A stretch of DNA of 7,867 nt from Comamonadaceae bacterium (GTDB lineage: Bacteria; Pseudomonadota; Gammaproteobacteria; Burkholderiales; Burkholderiaceae_C). The notes under the pieces were generated by a model. The model was not told where the DNA came from. It saw only the letters and a list, made by a program, of their open reading frames with translations, and did not search any database. Below are positions 6,703 through 7,867 of the stretch, piece after piece (the stretch's first letter is position 1; every line of letters begins with the position of its first letter). The stretch lies in contig CANLWQ010000088.1 in assembly GCA_947494405.1 (NCBI GenBank), positions 1-7,867 of the forward strand, given 5' to 3'. The position numbers and the translations under genes were made by a program.

Positions 6703-6741
6703 GGGACTCCATAAAAACAAATAAAAAAGCGAAGTAGTCCC
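6703..6741 (-). promoter_or_regulatory. Leader of the RRM gene: Shine-Dalgarno within a possible hairpin
   Basis: Reading the - strand, GGAG (6710-6707) is the Shine-Dalgarno, 7 nt before the ATG at 6699. A 6-bp inverted repeat, GGGACT (6741-6736) and AGTCCC (6708-6703), brackets a 27-nt AT-rich, U-rich spacer, and its downstream arm covers the last two bases of the GGAG. If it forms in the mRNA it could partly hide the ribosome binding site, as leaders of temperature-regulated genes sometimes do. The Shine-Dalgarno is well supported; the hairpin is weak and its role is inference. Farther upstream, to the amt stop, I found no convincing sigma-70 promoter. Confidence 0.4.
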
Positions 6742-6880
6742 GAATGCATCTGTCCACAAAAGTCTAGAAGCGAAACTAATCTATCACCCACAAGCTGCAC
6801 ATGCGCCCACACGCATTACACAGTCCGAACCATTATGAAACAGATTTTGTGAAGAAAAACAAGTGTTTATCCTCAATATG

Positions 6881-6949
6881 CAAGATTAAAGTGCAAAAAA
6901 CCACAAAAACTACCAACTCACCTCACGCTCTGGGCTGGCGTTAATCTTG
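6881..6949 (-). other. Inverted repeat spanning the end of amt
   Basis: CAAGATTAA at 6881-6889 is the exact reverse complement of TTAATCTTG at 6941-6949, so the amt mRNA could fold over its own stop codon with a 51-nt loop. A second, mutually exclusive pairing exists between CCACAA (6901-6906) and TTGTGG (6947-6952). The sequence after the stop is T-rich on the - strand (runs of 5 and 6 T) but lacks a compact GC-rich stem, so it is not a standard terminator. It may be chance or a 3' structure; function is unknown. Confidence 0.3.
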
Positions 6950-7867
6950 TGGATAGTTAAATCTGCACCATCAAACTCCTCTTCTTGGCTTAAGCGCAGT
7001 CCCACGGTGACCTTCAGTAAACCGTAAAGCATGGTGGAAGTCAGCAAGGCCCAAGCAATGGCAACTGCTGTACCCAGCAACTGCGCCCAAACATTGACAC
7101 CGCCCAAGCCGCCCAAGGCGGGCAAGCCAAAAACGCCCGCAGCAACGCCGCCCAAAGTGCCACAAAGCCCATGCAGTGGCCAAACACCTAAAACATCATC
7201 GATCTTCCAGCGGTTTTGGGTCAAAGTGAACATCACCACAAACACGGCACCGGCCATGGAGCCTACCAGCAGCGCACCAAACGGGTGCATCACATCCGAG
7301 CCAGCGCAAACAGCAACCAAGCCAGCAAGAGGGCCGTTATAAACAAAACCTGGGTCGTTTTTGCCCACCCAAAGAGCGGCCAAAGTGCCGCCCACCATGG
7401 CCATCAGGCTGTTCACAGCCACCAATCCAGAAATCTTGTCTATGGTTTGGGCGCTCATCACGTTGAATCCAAACCAGCCTACACACAAAATCCAAGCGCC
7501 AAGGGATAAAAAAGGAATGCTCGAAGGAGGGTGGGCGGAAATCGCACCGTCTTTTTTATAGCGGTTGCTGCGAGCGCCCAACAAAATAACCGCGGGCAAT
7601 GCGATCCAGCCGCCAAGCGCATGAACCACCACAGAGCCTGCAAAGTCGTGGAACTCATCACCAGTCAAAGCTTTAAGCCATGCTTGAAAACCAAAAAGCT
7701 GATTCCATACCAAGCCTTCGTAAAGCGGGTAAATAAACCCGACGATAACAGCAGTAGCCAGCAGTTGCGGATAAAAGCGCGCACGTTCAGCAATGCCGCC
7801 AGACACAATCGCTGGAATAGCTGCCGCAAAAGTGAGCAAAAAGAAAAACTTCACCAGTGAATAACCG
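6910..7867 (-). CDS. amt: Ammonium transporter, Amt family (5' end outside window)
   Basis: The C-terminal 318 residues of an Amt/MEP/Rh-family ammonium channel; the frame is open through the right edge, so roughly the first 100 residues, including the first membrane helices, are missing from the window. Visible family hallmarks are FFLLTFAAAIPAIVSGGIAE at the Phe-gate region, DFAGSVVVHALGG with the first pore histidine (codon at 7621-7623), GWFGFN with the second gate Phe, and VWPLHGLCG with the second pore histidine (codon at 7171-7173). About eight or nine membrane helices remain. The cytoplasmic tail reads LRLSQEEEFDGADLTIHK and then about ten further residues ending VSW. It differs from the E. 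coli AmtB tail, which is contacted by the PII protein GlnK. No PII gene is seen here; one could lie upstream, beyond the edge. The gene ends with TAG, and no convincing intrinsic terminator follows. Confidence 0.95.
   Translation of the reverse strand, partial: GYSLVKFFFLLTFAAAIPAIVSGGIAERARFYPQLLATAVIVGFIYPLYEGLVWNQLFGFQAWLKALTGDEFHDFAGSVVVHALGGWIALPAVILLGARSNRYKKDGAISAHPPSSIPFLSLGAWILCVGWFGFNVMSAQTIDKISGLVAVNSLMAMVGGTLAALWVGKNDPGFVYNGPLAGLVAVCAGSDVMHPFGALLVGSMAGAVFVVMFTLTQNRWKIDDVLGVWPLHGLCGTLGGVAAGVFGLPALGGLGGVNVWAQLLGTAVAIAWALLTSTMLYGLLKVTVGLRLSQEEEFDGADLTIHKINASPEREVSW

Noticed and set aside
6178..6714. 178-codon + strand frame opposite the RRM gene, nearly all Ala/Thr/Val
   Set aside because: It is the complement of the GGN glycine repeat tract; the low-complexity Ala/Thr composition is an artefact, while the - strand frame has clear RNP1 and RNP2 motifs.
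6695..6715. Six-codon frame (MESLNG) overlapping the RRM start on the - strand
   Set aside because: Its ATG sits immediately against the GGAG Shine-Dalgarno and has no ribosome binding site of its own; a chance short frame.
6750..6810. Possible sigma-70 promoter for the RRM gene on the - strand (TTGTGG with TTCTAG, 18-bp spacer)
   Set aside because: The -10 element is a poor match and nearby alternatives are equally weak, so I do not report it as a feature.

Overview
The window looks like ordinary chromosome from a betaproteobacterium of the Burkholderiales, most probably Comamonadaceae (a Limnohabitans- or Polaromonas-like relative). This rests on the 44-residue L34 sequence, on the order rpmH-rnpA-yidD-yidC-mnmE (the cluster usually found beside dnaA and the replication origin), and on Burkholderiales-like KdsD, KdsC and LptC. 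The taxon is inferred from remembered family sequences, not from a search.

Left and centre (2-6086, + strand): eight tightly packed genes run in one direction. rpmH (L34), rnpA (RNase P protein), yidD (insertion factor), yidC (membrane insertase) and mnmE (tRNA-modifying GTPase) are followed after only 11 nt by kdsD and kdsC (two steps of Kdo synthesis) and lptC (LPS transport). Junctions are 4-nt stop/start overlaps (rnpA/yidD, yidD/yidC, kdsC/lptC), a 1-nt overlap (kdsD/kdsC) or gaps of 3-39 nt, so translational coupling is likely. A strong hairpin terminator (6087-6116) begins directly after the lptC stop. lptA and lptB, which normally follow lptC, are not here.

Right (6145-7867, - strand): a gene for an RRM-type RNA-binding protein with a glycine-rich tail converges on the same terminator, which has a T-run on both strands. 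About 210 nt of AT-rich leader separates it from the 3' part of an ammonium transporter gene (amt) that runs off the right edge. The leader contains a small inverted repeat that overlaps the Shine-Dalgarno sequence of the RNA-binding gene.

The left block links ribosome, RNase P, membrane-protein insertion and tRNA modification to envelope lipopolysaccharide assembly. The right block is a separate regulatory/nitrogen-uptake neighbourhood. I see no tRNA or rRNA gene, insertion sequence, prophage, CRISPR array or defence system, and no clear sign of an undescribed multi-gene system. The points worth a second look are gene-order oddities, the repeat-bearing RNA-binding protein and its leader, and possible RNA structures.
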